A stretch of DNA of 38,330 bases from an uncultured cyanobacterium (GCA_937951315.1 CALFCG010000284.1:1-38330), one strand, 5' to 3'. Positions 7,573-16,058 are shown, counted from the stretch's first letter. Notes: a model not told the origin generated them from the letters alone. Numbers and translations: made by a program.

Positions 7573-8799
7573 CTAAAGCTCAGTGACCTGGACTATTGCT
7601 AGTCCGTTGGAAAACTGTAATTTCAAGGTTTGGCCCACCTCAATATCTTCAACCTGACGGACAATGTTTTGATCTGTGGTTCTGACAACGGCATATCCTC
7701 GTCGTAGGACTGCGGTCGGGTCCAGTGCAATCAGCTTTTGTTGTAAAAGCTGATGATGTTTTTGATGAGCGAGTAATCTGCGCTGTACCGCACGACCTAG
7801 CTGTTGCTTGAGCTGTTGAACTGCGGCTTTATCCCTTTCAAGTTGCCGATCTAAGTTCAGTCGATGCAGACGTGATTTTTGGGTCTGTAGCTGATCTTGA
7901 ACACGGTCGAGCTTGCGGGTCAAGGTGACGTAGAGTCTTACGATATGTTCTTCGTGATCGGTCTGGAGGTCGCTAAGGCGAGGTACGGCTAGTTCCGCTG
8001 CTGCTGTGGGGGTGTGGGCATAGGCATCTGCGGCCAGATCTGCAAGCGATTCGTCGCGTTGGTGCCCGATTCCTGATATGACCGGGATTGAACAATCACA
8101 AATGGCTCTGACGACTCGTTCGTCATTGAAGCAGGCCATATCTTCAGAGGCACCGCCGCCCCGCGATAGGACCAAGACGTCCGCACGTCCGTCTTGTTCA
8201 ACTCTTTTTATGGCAGTTGCGATCGCATCTGGTGCCAATTCACCTTGTACATTCGCCGGGGAGAGCAGCACTCTCATTCCTGGATGGCGAGATTTTAGGG
8301 TGCGTTTGATATCCCCCCAGGCCGCTGCTTGGGGAGACGTCACGACCGCAATGGTCTGGGGATATTTTGGAAGTGGCCGTTTTCGCTCAGAATCAAAGAC
8401 ACCTTCGGCAGAGAGACGGTCTCGGAGCTGTCGGTAGCGAAGCGATCTCAACCCTTCACCTGCTGGCAGCACCTGCCACACCATCAGTTGATACTCGCCC
8501 CGTTTGGGATACAGACGAATTCGCCCAAGGACTATGACCTGTTCACCTGGCTCTGGCTGAATGACCAGTTTGTTTCGATAAGACTTCCAGACCACACAGT
8601 GCAAGGTTGCTGCAACATCAGGATCCTGCAATGTAAAAAAGATGCCACTTTTATGCGGATTAGCACTCGAAACTTCCCCTGTAATCCACACCTGGATCAG
8701 TTCTTGATCCTCTTCTAACAGGGTCTGAATGTATTGGGTTAACCCACCGACAGAAATAACTGAAGGCGGTACCAGTAAATTGGGAGAGCCAGAGGTCAT
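7573..8799 (-). CDS. xseA: Exodeoxyribonuclease VII large subunit
   Basis: XseA is the catalytic subunit of exonuclease VII. The protein has the N-terminal OB-fold (VWITGEVSSANPHKSGIFFTLQD), the catalytic core with VVTSPQAAAWGDIKRTLKSRHP and VLSRGGGASEDMACFNDE, then GIGHQRDESLADLAADAYAHTPTAAAEL. A long coiled coil follows from about residue 270, ending in the conserved VLRRGYAVV. The frame opens at 8907, but that would overlap the upstream kinase gene by 37 bases. The Met at 8799 (MTSGSPNLLVPPSVISVGGL) gives 408 residues and matches the family start, so it is preferred. A perfect 10-base hairpin lies inside the gene at 7730-7754. Confidence 0.93.
   Translation of the reverse strand: MTSGSPNLLVPPSVISVGGLTQYIQTLLEEDQELIQVWITGEVSSANPHKSGIFFTLQDPDVAATLHCVVWKSYRNKLVIQPEPGEQVIVLGRIRLYPKRGEYQLMVWQVLPAGEGLRSLRYRQLRDRLSAEGVFDSERKRPLPKYPQTIAVVTSPQAAAWGDIKRTLKSRHPGMRVLLSPANVQGELAPDAIATAIKRVEQDGRADVLVLSRGGGASEDMACFNDERVVRAICDCSIPVISGIGHQRDESLADLAADAYAHTPTAAAELAVPRLSDLQTDHEEHIVRLYVTLTRKLDRVQDQLQTQKSRLHRLNLDRQLERDKAAVQQLKQQLGRAVQRRLLAHQKHHQLLQQKLIALDPTAVLRRGYAVVRTTDQNIVRQVEDIEVGQTLKLQFSNGLAIVQVTEL
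7730..7754. repeat. Perfect hairpin inside xseA
   Basis: ATCAGCTTTT (7730-7739) pairs with AAAAGCTGAT (7745-7754) over a 5-base loop. It lies in the coiled-coil coding part (HQLLQQKLIA). It may be a chance result of repetitive Leu/Gln/Lys codons. Confidence 0.55.
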
Positions 8800-8870
8800 A
8801 GGAGAAAATCGTGAGGAAAAATACTCACGACTACAGCTTAGCGTCTTTGGCTGATTTGTACTATCGGCGC

Positions 8871-9425
8871 CTATTTCCAGCCCACCAATCGCAATATTTC
8901 GTGGCAAGTTTCTGCTGGTGTTTGGGACTTTGTATACACCGTAAACTTGGCAAGTTTGAAATTTGAGGGATGTTTTAATAGATGTTCATTCACAAAGCGC
9001 TGGCCTTCGGATGGATCACCATTCCTCTCGGTTAAGATCGATAGAGATGTGTCTACATCCGGAGACGGCAGTAATAGAATCACGTTGGGGTAAGGGGCCA
9101 TAACCTGTCGTACCGACTCAAATAGCCTGGGATTGTCATATACAGAGTGACCTGCTCCAAAATCAATCACACAATCATTGTGGTTGGCCAATAGCCTTTT
9201 GACTGCGTAGGCTTCAAAGGGTTTCCAGTATTGGCAAACGCCCCAAAAACCTTCCGTTTTGCGTTTGAAGTCCGCCAGTTTTTGGTCATAGCCTATTTCC
9301 TTGTAATACTTCCAGCGCCAATCATCCATTGAGCATTGTGGAAGACTCAACTGCTCTGCCAGAAGTTCACCCACCGTAGATTTACCTGCCCCTATCGGAC
9401 CAATGAGAATGATGTCTGACGGCAT
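8871..9425 (-). CDS. P-loop kinase of the shikimate kinase-like fold
   Basis: The 184-residue protein starts with a Walker A loop IGPIGAGKSTVGELLAEQL (residues 8-26). A beta-strand VIDFGAGHSVY lies where shikimate kinase has its Gly-rich substrate loop, and an LTERNGDPSEG lid-like segment follows. The size matches shikimate kinase (170-190), but the usual substrate Asp-x-Asp and FR...E residues are not seen; the equivalent region reads SMDDWRWKYYKEIGY. It is therefore better called an uncharacterised nucleotide-dependent small-molecule kinase than AroK. It is 71 bases upstream of xseA on the same strand and may share its transcript. Confidence 0.65.
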   Translation of the reverse strand: MPSDIILIGPIGAGKSTVGELLAEQLSLPQCSMDDWRWKYYKEIGYDQKLADFKRKTEGFWGVCQYWKPFEAYAVKRLLANHNDCVIDFGAGHSVYDNPRLFESVRQVMAPYPNVILLLPSPDVDTSLSILTERNGDPSEGQRFVNEHLLKHPSNFKLAKFTVYTKSQTPAETCHEILRLVGWK

Positions 9426-9672
9426 TGCACAGAACTATTTCCAACTAAGTTTTCATATGCCTGAGCGAACTAAATGCAGGATTGCTGTAGTCGCTGCTCA
9501 GCGGTCATTTCTGGATATTAAAGAATTGTTTATCTCCGCACTTTGATAGTAGGTTACTGATTCACTCACATGTAGCCAGATCTCTTGGCACTATTACAGT
9601 CGCCAAGACACTCGACAATGTCCCCTACAATAGAGGCCTATATCTGACCACCGTTATTCTCTTTAAGGTGCA

Positions 9673-10782
9673 ATGGCTTCTGATAAAGCATCCAACTCAG
9701 AAAAAGATAAGGCGCTCGGCGTCGTCTTGAACCAAATCGAACGCACATTCGGTAAGGGATCGATCATGCGCCTTGGGGATGCAGGTCGTATGAAAGTCGA
9801 AACGATCTCAAGTGGAGCCTTAACGCTAGATATTGCTCTCGGGGGTGGCTTGCCTAAGGGACGCGTCATCGAAATCTATGGTCCTGAAAGCTCCGGTAAA
9901 ACAACCCTCGCTCTCCACGCCATTGCTGAAGTACAAAAGTCAGGTGGGGTTGCTGCCTTTGTGGATGCTGAACATGCCCTTGATCCCACCTACGCAGCAG
10001 CGGTTGGGGTTGATATCGAAAATTTACTAGTGGCCCAACCTGACACTGGGGAATCAGCACTCGAAATTGTGGATCAGCTTGTCCGCTCCACTGCCGTTGA
10101 TGTGGTTGTCATTGACTCTGTGGCTGCCCTTGTCCCTCGTGCTGAAATCGAAGGAGAAATGGGGGACTCTCATATGGGTTTGCAGGCCCGTCTCATGAGC
10201 CAAGCCCTGCGCAAAATCACTGGAAATATTGGTCGGACTGGCTGTACCGTTGTTTTTCTCAATCAACTCCGTCAGAAAATTGGGGTGACCTATGGCAATC
10301 CCGAAGTCACCACGGGAGGGAATGCCCTTAAGTTTTATGCGTCTGTACGGCTTGATATTCGAAGGATACAAACCTTGAAAAAGGGAGCAGAAGAATTTGG
10401 GATCAGAGCGAAGGTCAAGGTCGTCAAAAATAAAATCGCACCACCGTTTCGCATTGGCGAGTTTGACATCATTTTTGGCCACGGTATTTCCACATTAGGC
10501 TGTGTTCTGGATATGGCCGAAGAAATGGATGTGATTGTTCGCAAAGGGGCCTGGTACAGCTATAACGGTGAAAATATCGCTCAAGGCCGTGATAAAACTG
10601 TCAAGTTCATGGAGGACACGCCCGAATTTGCCAGTGACATCACTAAATTAGTCCGCGAAAAATTAGCACAAGGGGCAGAGGTCTCAGCCAACTCCGTTGC
10701 ACCTGCCAAACAGGCTAAGAAGGAAGAAGAGTCTGAGGGAGAAGCGAAAACCGAGTCTAAAACGAAAGATAAGAAGAAGTAA
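9673..10782 (+). CDS. recA: DNA recombinase RecA
   Basis: RecA polymerises on single-stranded DNA, drives homologous strand exchange and promotes LexA cleavage. The 369-residue protein shows the N-terminal [23 protein letters not shown], Walker [10 protein letters not shown], the MAW-type VDAEHALD segment, Walker [11 protein letters not shown], loop L1 [14 protein letters not shown] and loop L2 [19 protein letters not shown]. The last 30 residues are a Lys/Glu-rich disordered tail ending KTKDKKK. ATG at 9673 has AAGG five bases upstream. A TACAAT -10-like hexamer lies at 9626-9631 but I see no convincing -35 or LexA box, so regulation is unclear. It is divergent from the kinase gene and probably a single-gene unit. 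Confidence 0.98.
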   Translation: MASDKASNSEKDKALGVVLNQIERTFGKGSIMRLGDAGRMKVETISSGALTLDIALGGGLPKGRVIEIYGPESSGKTTLALHAIAEVQKSGGVAAFVDAEHALDPTYAAAVGVDIENLLVAQPDTGESALEIVDQLVRSTAVDVVVIDSVAALVPRAEIEGEMGDSHMGLQARLMSQALRKITGNIGRTGCTVVFLNQLRQKIGVTYGNPEVTTGGNALKFYASVRLDIRRIQTLKKGAEEFGIRAKVKVVKNKIAPPFRIGEFDIIFGHGISTLGCVLDMAEEMDVIVRKGAWYSYNGENIAQGRDKTVKFMEDTPEFASDITKLVREKLAQGAEVSANSVAPAKQAKKEEESEGEAKTESKTKDKKK

Positions 10783-10885
10783 TATCGTCGACTGAGCTGA
10801 CAAAAATACGTCACCATAGGACTAAACTCCTCATGTCTATTTGCCTGTTCTAGACAGACCTGTGTGATTTATTTGGAGACCTCCC

Positions 10886-11296
10886 ATGCCTATCTTCTCG
10901 TTTTCTGGTCAACGCCCGTCCCATTTAGGGGCCACGGGAGGTCAATTGTCTGCCTGTCCGGATTCACCCAACTGTGTGAGCAGCCAATCCCAAGATACAG
11001 CCCATCATGTGGCTGCAATAACCAATGGTGGTGGAGACCAAGGGGCTATCACAAAGCTAAAGCAGGTGATTGAGGCAATGGAAGGGGCCGAAGTTATTAC
11101 GACGACTGATGACTATCTTCATGCTGAGTTCACGAGTAAATTAATGGGGTTTGTCGATGATCTCGAATGTTATCTACCTGCTGACAAATCGATCATCCAA
11201 GTTCGCTCAGCCTCCCGACTGGGCCAGTCTGATCTTGGCGCTAACCGCACGCGCGTTGAAGAGCTACGCAAACGCTTTAATCAACTCAACAGATAA
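10886..11296 (+). CDS. DUF1499 family protein
   Basis: The 136-residue protein carries the DUF1499 signature: CPDSPNCVSS near residue 24, the central HAEFTSKLMGFVDDLECYL, then IQVRSASRLGQSDLGANRTRVEELR at the end. The function of the family is not known; many members are lipoproteins or precede membrane domains, but this copy has no signal peptide or membrane segment and looks cytosolic. GGAG nine bases before ATG supports the start. It lies 103 bases after recA and 15 bases before the interrupted zinc-ribbon gene, all rightward. Confidence 0.88.
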   Translation: MPIFSFSGQRPSHLGATGGQLSACPDSPNCVSSQSQDTAHHVAAITNGGGDQGAITKLKQVIEAMEGAEVITTTDDYLHAEFTSKLMGFVDDLECYLPADKSIIQVRSASRLGQSDLGANRTRVEELRKRFNQLNR

Positions 11297-11311
11297 ATAT
11301 ATAACCTGAAG

Positions 11312-11662
11312 ATGGAGTCTCCAAAGCATAAATGGAGAGGAGTTCCTGGCCTGCATGAGGAAAAATGGCAAGAAATCTTTCAGTTTTCGCAAGAGATACT
11401 GAACCTGACTGCGGCTTGTCCCGTCTGCTCTTCTCAATCACTACATCGCTGGTACTAAGTCGCTAAGTCGCTTGACCGTTTAAGTGGCGGCATCCGATTT
11501 GTTGCATCTGGTGGGTTTTGGGAATGGTGTAGTACCTGTAAAAGTGATGAGCACTCCTCTTGTATTGTTCCTGAATGGTGGTCCTGTGACTTAAAGGTGA
11601 ATCTTCAGGCGCTTACCGCTGCACCCCCTGCCATCGAGAAGGCGATCCAACAGGGATCATGA
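11312..11662 (+). pseudogene. Zinc-ribbon protein gene interrupted by one in-frame TAA
   Basis: The frame from ATG 11312 to TGA 11662 is exactly 117 codons and reads as a coherent protein with a single stop at codon 49 (TAA, 11456-11458). Before the stop it reads EEKWQEIFQFSQEILNLTAACPVCSS...LHRWY; after it, LDRLSGGIRFVASGGFWEWCSTCKSDEH...VPEWWSC. The two CxxC pairs (codons 36-39 and 73-76) form a likely zinc ribbon that is split by the stop. No frameshift is needed. The terminal TGA overlaps the ATG of the next gene as ATGA, which supports it as a true gene position. The stop lies within an 8-base tandem repeat CTAAGTCG x2 (11455-11470). A C-to-T change of CAA to TAA would explain it; sequencing error or readthrough are alternatives. 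Function unknown. Confidence 0.75.
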
Positions 11663-12156
11663 ATGATGAGGATAAGAACAAGCTTGTTCAGCGAATCTAC
11701 AGCGTTTTCAAGCCCATCTCTGATCGACCACCGATGACATTACGGAGCGGAAATGCAGGAGATAGCTATGATTTACCCATTCCCTTTGATTCAGAACTGG
11801 ATCAGCCAATAGATCAGTACCTACAGCAATTTGCGAGCTTTGCGTTGCCTCACCTTGATCCGGTCTCTTGGCGCTATTACTTGCCATACCTGATGGACTT
11901 CGCACTCCGAAATTTCACAGTAGAGGGCTCAGCTCAGTCCGCCTCGTGTATTGAAAGGACACTCTTAACACTCCGTCCTTCAGACCGTGATCTACCAAGG
12001 TTCGCCCTTCTACCCCCAACACAAGAAGCGATTGTGGTTGAGTTTTTAGACTTGATGACCTTTTGTGAAGATTCCGAGTTCCAAGACGCGGCCATGCAGA
12101 CTTTAGAAGAATATTGGATGCCGGGAGCGCTATATCGAGACTCTCCCGGCAAATAA
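11659..12156 (+). CDS. Hypothetical protein, DUF6714-like
   Basis: This 165-residue acidic soluble protein is not firmly recognised. The pattern LDPVSWRYYLPYLMDFALRNF followed by LTLRPSDRDLPRFALLPPTQEAIVVEFLDLM resembles the DUF6714 family, in which a conserved aromatic YYLPxxM helix precedes a C-terminal helical pair. No catalytic motif, signal peptide or membrane segment is visible. The start ATG overlaps the stop of the interrupted zinc-ribbon gene by ATGA, implying translational coupling in an intact ancestor; loss of the upstream reading frame may lower expression here. It ends four bases from the convergent msrB gene. Confidence 0.6.
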   Translation: MNDEDKNKLVQRIYSVFKPISDRPPMTLRSGNAGDSYDLPIPFDSELDQPIDQYLQQFASFALPHLDPVSWRYYLPYLMDFALRNFTVEGSAQSASCIERTLLTLRPSDRDLPRFALLPPTQEAIVVEFLDLMTFCEDSEFQDAAMQTLEEYWMPGALYRDSPGK

Positions 12157-12160
12157 GGGG

Positions 12161-12658
12161 CTAAGCTTCTGCTGGCTCAAATGTTAGAGACACACCGTTC
12201 ATACAATACCGCTGTCCGGTTGGAGCCGGACCATCATTGAAGACATGGCCCAGGTGTCCCCCACAGTTGCTGCAATGTACTTCTGTTCGCACCATGAAGA
12301 GGGAGCGATCGCTTGTTGTGGCCACGGCTCCCTCGATAGGGGCATAAAAGCTAGGCCAGCCAGTACCACTATTGAATTTTGTCTCTGAGGTAAATAAAGG
12401 CTGACCACATCCAGCACAGTCGTAAGTTCCCTCAGAATAATTTTTGTCTAAGGGGCTTGTGCCTGCTCGCTCAGTGCCGTGCTTCCGTAAGACATAAAAC
12501 TGATCGGAGGTCAGTATCTCCTGCCACTCGGCCTCTGTTTTAGTAACAGCAAATTGTTCTTTTGATGCAGCCATGATTGTCGGTTTCTCCAGCAAATTCT
12601 GTGTAAGTGGGATGGCTCCTAAAGAGGTTGCTCCCAGAATAAAGTCTCTTCGTTTCAT
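12161..12658 (-). CDS. msrB: Peptide-methionine (R)-S-oxide reductase with Tat signal
   Basis: MsrB reduces the R form of methionine sulfoxide in oxidised proteins. The 165-residue protein has the family start EWQEILTSDQFYVLRKHGTE, zinc CxxC pairs in YDCAGCGQPLF and HCSNCGGHLGH, and the catalytic cysteine in RYCMNGVSLTF. Its N terminus MKRRDFILGATSLGAIPL is a twin-arginine signal (RRDFI plus a hydrophobic stretch), and mature sequence probably begins after about residue 31. This predicts export of a folded enzyme to the periplasm or thylakoid lumen. It is leftward, 88 bases after the GH13 gene, with a 12-base palindrome in that gap. Confidence 0.95.
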   Translation of the reverse strand: MKRRDFILGATSLGAIPLTQNLLEKPTIMAASKEQFAVTKTEAEWQEILTSDQFYVLRKHGTERAGTSPLDKNYSEGTYDCAGCGQPLFTSETKFNSGTGWPSFYAPIEGAVATTSDRSLFMVRTEVHCSNCGGHLGHVFNDGPAPTGQRYCMNGVSLTFEPAEA

Positions 12659-12680
12659 GTTGTGATAGTGATTTATATGT

Positions 12681-12743
12681 AGCCAATCGATGGCTTCCTA
12701 TACGTATAGCAAAAGTCTATGAGCCTTGGCTAAAAAGTCTATG
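12681..12743. promoter_or_regulatory. Palindrome and direct repeats upstream of msrB
   Basis: The 88-base gap before msrB contains AGCCA/TGGCT flanking ATCGA (12681-12695), the perfect 12-base palindrome CTATACGTATAG (12698-12709), and the 11-base direct repeat AAAAGTCTATG at 12711-12721 and 12733-12743. The arrangement is compatible with an operator about 40 bases before the msrB start; the regulator is unknown. Confidence 0.4.
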
Positions 12744-12746
12744 GGT

Positions 12747-14231
12747 CTAAGCTGAATCGCCTGCGAGTATGCAGCTACTCCGGGCTGGGATGTGCAAGAT
12801 TAGTTTTTGTTCTGACCACTCCATCCGTTCGTCCTTAGACCATTCTATTTGGGCCTGTCCATAGACAATCTGATCGGGCAGAATACCCTCTCCTAATGGT
12901 GTTAGACCTATTGTTGTCGTTGCTGTTGTCTGTCCTATATTGACGGCAACGATCAGAGCTTCGGCTTCTAAAATGCGAGCAAAGACGTAGATATCGCCTT
13001 CTGTGCCGAGGAGTTGATATCGACCGATGCGTAAGGCTCGATAGCGATGACGCAGCTTGATCAGTTGACGATGCTGTTCTAGTAGATTTTGGTCCCATTC
13101 TTCTGGTTCAGGAAAGCTGCGGCGGCTGTCAGGATCTAATCCACCGGGGAGACCCACTTCATCCCCGTAATAAATGCAGGGAGCACCCGGGAAGGTCAAT
13201 TGAAGCAGGGTTGCTAATTCGACCGTAGACTGATCACCTCCAGCAATTGTCAGCAGACGAGCTGTATCGTGACTGGCGAGGGAATTAAGTTGAGTGAGTT
13301 GAATCTCCCAGGGATAAAGAATGAGCAACTCTTGAATTTTATGGCCGTATTCCTCTGCTGACAGAGAAGGGGTGGCGGTGTAAGCCGGGACTTCAACATG
13401 TTGCTGCTCGACTAAGTCTCCACCTGTAAAAGCTATTGTGGGTCCCGTGAATAGATAGTTCATCACGCCGTCGAACTGTTTGCCGTCTAACCACTGACGG
13501 GCATCCTCCCAAACTTCACCGACAATGTATGCCTCGGGGTTAAGGGCCTTGATACGTGTTCGAAATTCTTGCCAAAAGCCAGGTGTCTTAACTTCGTAGG
13601 GGACGTCCAATCGCCAGCCATCAATGCCAAACTCAATCCAATACTCTCCCACTTGCATGATGTACTCACGCACCTGTGGATTATCGTGATTGAACGTCGG
13701 CAATGCACGATTATCGACCCAGCTTATATAGTTCGCGGGCAGTGAACCATCGTAGGCTGAAAGTGGCCAGTCCTGAATCCGAAACCAGTCTACCCAAGGG
13801 GAGTTGGGGCCGTTTTCTAGAATGTCATTAAAAAAATAAAATCCTCGGCTTGCGTGGTTAAAAACGCCATCAAGGACAACTTTGAGCTGACGCTCATGGG
13901 CGGCATCAAGCAGTGCTTTAAAGGCGATATTCCCCCCCAAAATTGGATCGACTTGGTAATAGTCGTGGGTATGGTACCGGTGATTGCAGGCTGACTGAAA
14001 GATTGGTGTCAGATAGAGCGCTGTGATGCCCAGATCTTTGAGATAATCTAGTTTCTCGATGATCCCCCAGAGGTCCCCTCCCTTATAGCCTTGGAACGTA
14101 GGAGGGGCGTGCCAGTCTTCCCAGTCAGCAGTCCAGCGGTGCTCAGCAACGTCTGAACCTCTGGCCATCCGATCTGGAAAAATTTGATAAAAAACGGCAT
14201 GCTTCACCCAAGCGGGCGTTTGAATGTCCAA
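12747..14231 (-). CDS. GH13 alpha-amylase family glycosidase (cyclomaltodextrinase/neopullulanase-like)
   Basis: This 494-residue enzyme hydrolyses alpha-glucosidic bonds. All four GH13 regions are visible: I DGVFNH, II GWRLDVPYEV with the nucleophile Asp, III GEVW with the acid/base Glu, and IV SLASHDTAR with the transition-state Asp. The start AVFYQIFPDRMARG and the GYKGGDLWGI segment are typical of the cyclomaltodextrinase/neopullulanase/maltogenic amylase group. It lacks the N-terminal carbohydrate-binding domain of those enzymes and has no signal peptide, so it probably acts on glycogen-derived maltodextrins in the cytosol. It starts 10 bases after the era stop, so it is probably the last gene of a sepF-proC-era unit. 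Confidence 0.9.
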   Translation of the reverse strand: MDIQTPAWVKHAVFYQIFPDRMARGSDVAEHRWTADWEDWHAPPTFQGYKGGDLWGIIEKLDYLKDLGITALYLTPIFQSACNHRYHTHDYYQVDPILGGNIAFKALLDAAHERQLKVVLDGVFNHASRGFYFFNDILENGPNSPWVDWFRIQDWPLSAYDGSLPANYISWVDNRALPTFNHDNPQVREYIMQVGEYWIEFGIDGWRLDVPYEVKTPGFWQEFRTRIKALNPEAYIVGEVWEDARQWLDGKQFDGVMNYLFTGPTIAFTGGDLVEQQHVEVPAYTATPSLSAEEYGHKIQELLILYPWEIQLTQLNSLASHDTARLLTIAGGDQSTVELATLLQLTFPGAPCIYYGDEVGLPGGLDPDSRRSFPEPEEWDQNLLEQHRQLIKLRHRYRALRIGRYQLLGTEGDIYVFARILEAEALIVAVNIGQTTATTTIGLTPLGEGILPDQIVYGQAQIEWSKDERMEWSEQKLILHIPARSSCILAGDSA

Positions 14232-14241
14232 AACCTATTCC

Positions 14242-15189
14242 CTACTCTGCTTCCACACGATACCCCAAGTCGGCTAAATGTAGCTTGGACTGCCGCCATT
14301 TGGGCTGGACTTTAACATAAAGCTCAAGGTAAATTTTCCCGTCTACCAGGGTTTGCATTTGCTGTCGGGCAGCACTGCCGATTTGTTTGAGCATGGAGCC
14401 CTTTTTCCCGATGAGGATGGCTTTTTGAGAAGGACGCTCTGCATGGATTGTGGCGAGTACCCGAGTGATTTTAGGATCTTCTTTGACCTGATCAATGGTA
14501 ATCGCGACAGAATGGGGGATTTCTTGGCGTGTCTGCAGCAAAATCTGTTCTCGGATCAGCTCACCCATGATGAAGCGTTCGGGTTGATCAGTTACAAGAT
14601 CAGGAGGGTAATAGTAGGGACCTGTGGGCAGATTGTCGATAAATGCAGCTTTCAGCTCTTCTAAGCCTTCTCCTGTTAGGGCTGAAAATTTCTTTAGCGG
14701 CCAGCCCTGCTCTTGGGCGAGGGTTTGGTACTGGGCATCTAAACGCTCCGCTTTCTGATTTTCTTGCTGATCTACTTTGTTCAGTCCCAGAATGATAGGT
14801 GTTTTTATTTGTGTCAATAACTCCAAGATATAGCGGTCACCCCCGCCAGGAGGACTGCAGCTATCAACCATAAACAGCACAACATCAACGGAATTAATCG
14901 CTCGCTGTGCATTCTTGACAATGATCTTGCCCAGTTGATGGTGGGGCTTATGAATGCCTGGGGTATCGATAAAGATCAGTTGGGCTGTTGGGGTGGTGAG
15001 TATGCCTCGAAGACGGTTACGTGTGGTTTGGGCTACCGGTGAGGTAATCGCCACCTTTTGACCCACAAAATGATTCATCAGGGTTGATTTACCCACATTG
15101 GGGCGACCAATCAAACCCACGAAGCCAGAATGGAATTCTGCGGGGGCTGCGGGAATCGCAGTCATTCCAGATAAGGCATCAAGGGACAT
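14242..15189 (-). CDS. era: GTPase Era
   Basis: Era binds 16S rRNA and helps assemble the 30S subunit. The 315-residue protein shows G1 GRPNVGKST, G2 TTRNR, G3 DTPG, G4 NKVD and a C-terminal KH domain with ILIGKKGSMLKQIGSAARQQM. The N terminus has about 20 extra residues (MSLDALSGMTAIPAAPAEFHSG); a start at the second Met (15165) is possible. It begins 11 bases after the proC stop and is closely followed by the GH13 gene, so all appear cotranscribed. Confidence 0.96.
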   Translation of the reverse strand: MSLDALSGMTAIPAAPAEFHSGFVGLIGRPNVGKSTLMNHFVGQKVAITSPVAQTTRNRLRGILTTPTAQLIFIDTPGIHKPHHQLGKIIVKNAQRAINSVDVVLFMVDSCSPPGGGDRYILELLTQIKTPIILGLNKVDQQENQKAERLDAQYQTLAQEQGWPLKKFSALTGEGLEELKAAFIDNLPTGPYYYPPDLVTDQPERFIMGELIREQILLQTRQEIPHSVAITIDQVKEDPKITRVLATIHAERPSQKAILIGKKGSMLKQIGSAARQQMQTLVDGKIYLELYVKVQPKWRQSKLHLADLGYRVEAE

Positions 15190-15200
15190 GAAGTTAGTAC

Positions 15201-16016
15201 CTAATCTCGGGCAGCTAAGGCTTGCGATCGCAAATAAGCAGCTTGTACTGCCTCAATCAATGCCGACCGAAATCCAAATTTTTCTAAGGTTCTGACACCC
15301 GCGATCGTTGTTCCACCAGGGCTCGTGACCTGATCTTTCAGTTGAGCCGTGTGCAATTCCGATTGGGCCAATAACGTCGCTGTACCTTGCACTGTTTGCA
15401 ATGCAAGCTTCCCTGCAATCGCTCTGGGAAGGCCTGCTGCAACACCACCGTCGGTGAGGGCCTCAATTGCGATCGCTACATAGGCTGGTCCTGATCCGGA
15501 GAGTCCCGTAACTGCATCCATCATGGAATCTGGCACCCTCACCACATCACCGACCGCTTGAAACAGCTGTTCGGTTAATGTGACATGATCATCATTAGCA
15601 GAGCAACCGATGGCTAGAGCGGTTATGCCTTCTCCCACTGTCGCAGGCGTATTTGGCATCGCCCGAATCACCGGGTGTCCCTTAAATGCAGACTCAAGCT
15701 GCTCCAACTGCACCCCAGCCAAAATAGAAATGACCAGAGCTGAAGATCCAAGCTGCAGCTGTTGAGCTACAGAAGGGAAAACCTGTGGCTTGGTTGCTAG
15801 CAATACGACGTTTGCTGCTACAACAGACTGATTGTCAAGCGATGACTGTACTTTGTAAGTCTCTCTCCAGTAACTCAAGCGTTCTGGAGAGACATCACAA
15901 ACCAAAATATCTTGGGCGCTATAGAGCTCTTGGGCTATAAGACGAGACAGAATTGCCTCAGCCATTACGCCACCACCAATAACGCCTAGTTTGATGCTCA
16001 CTGTAGACTCACCCAT
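15201..16016 (-). CDS. proC: Pyrroline-5-carboxylate reductase
   Basis: ProC makes proline from pyrroline-5-carboxylate with NAD(P)H. The 271-residue protein has the Rossmann start LGVIGGGVMAEAIL, the RAMPNTPATVGEG substrate loop and the signature GLSGSGPAYVAIAIEALTDGGVAAGL, ending with DQVTSPGGTTIAGVRTLEKFGFRSALIEAV. Length is normal. It starts 42 bases after sepF on the same strand, a neighbourhood common to cyanobacteria and Gram-positive bacteria. Confidence 0.96.
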   Translation of the reverse strand: MGESTVSIKLGVIGGGVMAEAILSRLIAQELYSAQDILVCDVSPERLSYWRETYKVQSSLDNQSVVAANVVLLATKPQVFPSVAQQLQLGSSALVISILAGVQLEQLESAFKGHPVIRAMPNTPATVGEGITALAIGCSANDDHVTLTEQLFQAVGDVVRVPDSMMDAVTGLSGSGPAYVAIAIEALTDGGVAAGLPRAIAGKLALQTVQGTATLLAQSELHTAQLKDQVTSPGGTTIAGVRTLEKFGFRSALIEAVQAAYLRSQALAARD

Positions 16017-16058
16017 CGCTCAGAGAACTGACAAACATCTGAGATGAGTCTCAACAAA

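Noticed and set aside
8800-8907. Longer xseA start at 8907
   Set aside because: It overlaps the upstream kinase gene and adds residues unlike XseA.
11455-11470. Frameshift caused by the 8-base tandem repeat CTAAGTCG
   Set aside because: Both halves of the gene are in the same frame with the repeat present, so no frameshift is needed; only the stop codon is at issue.
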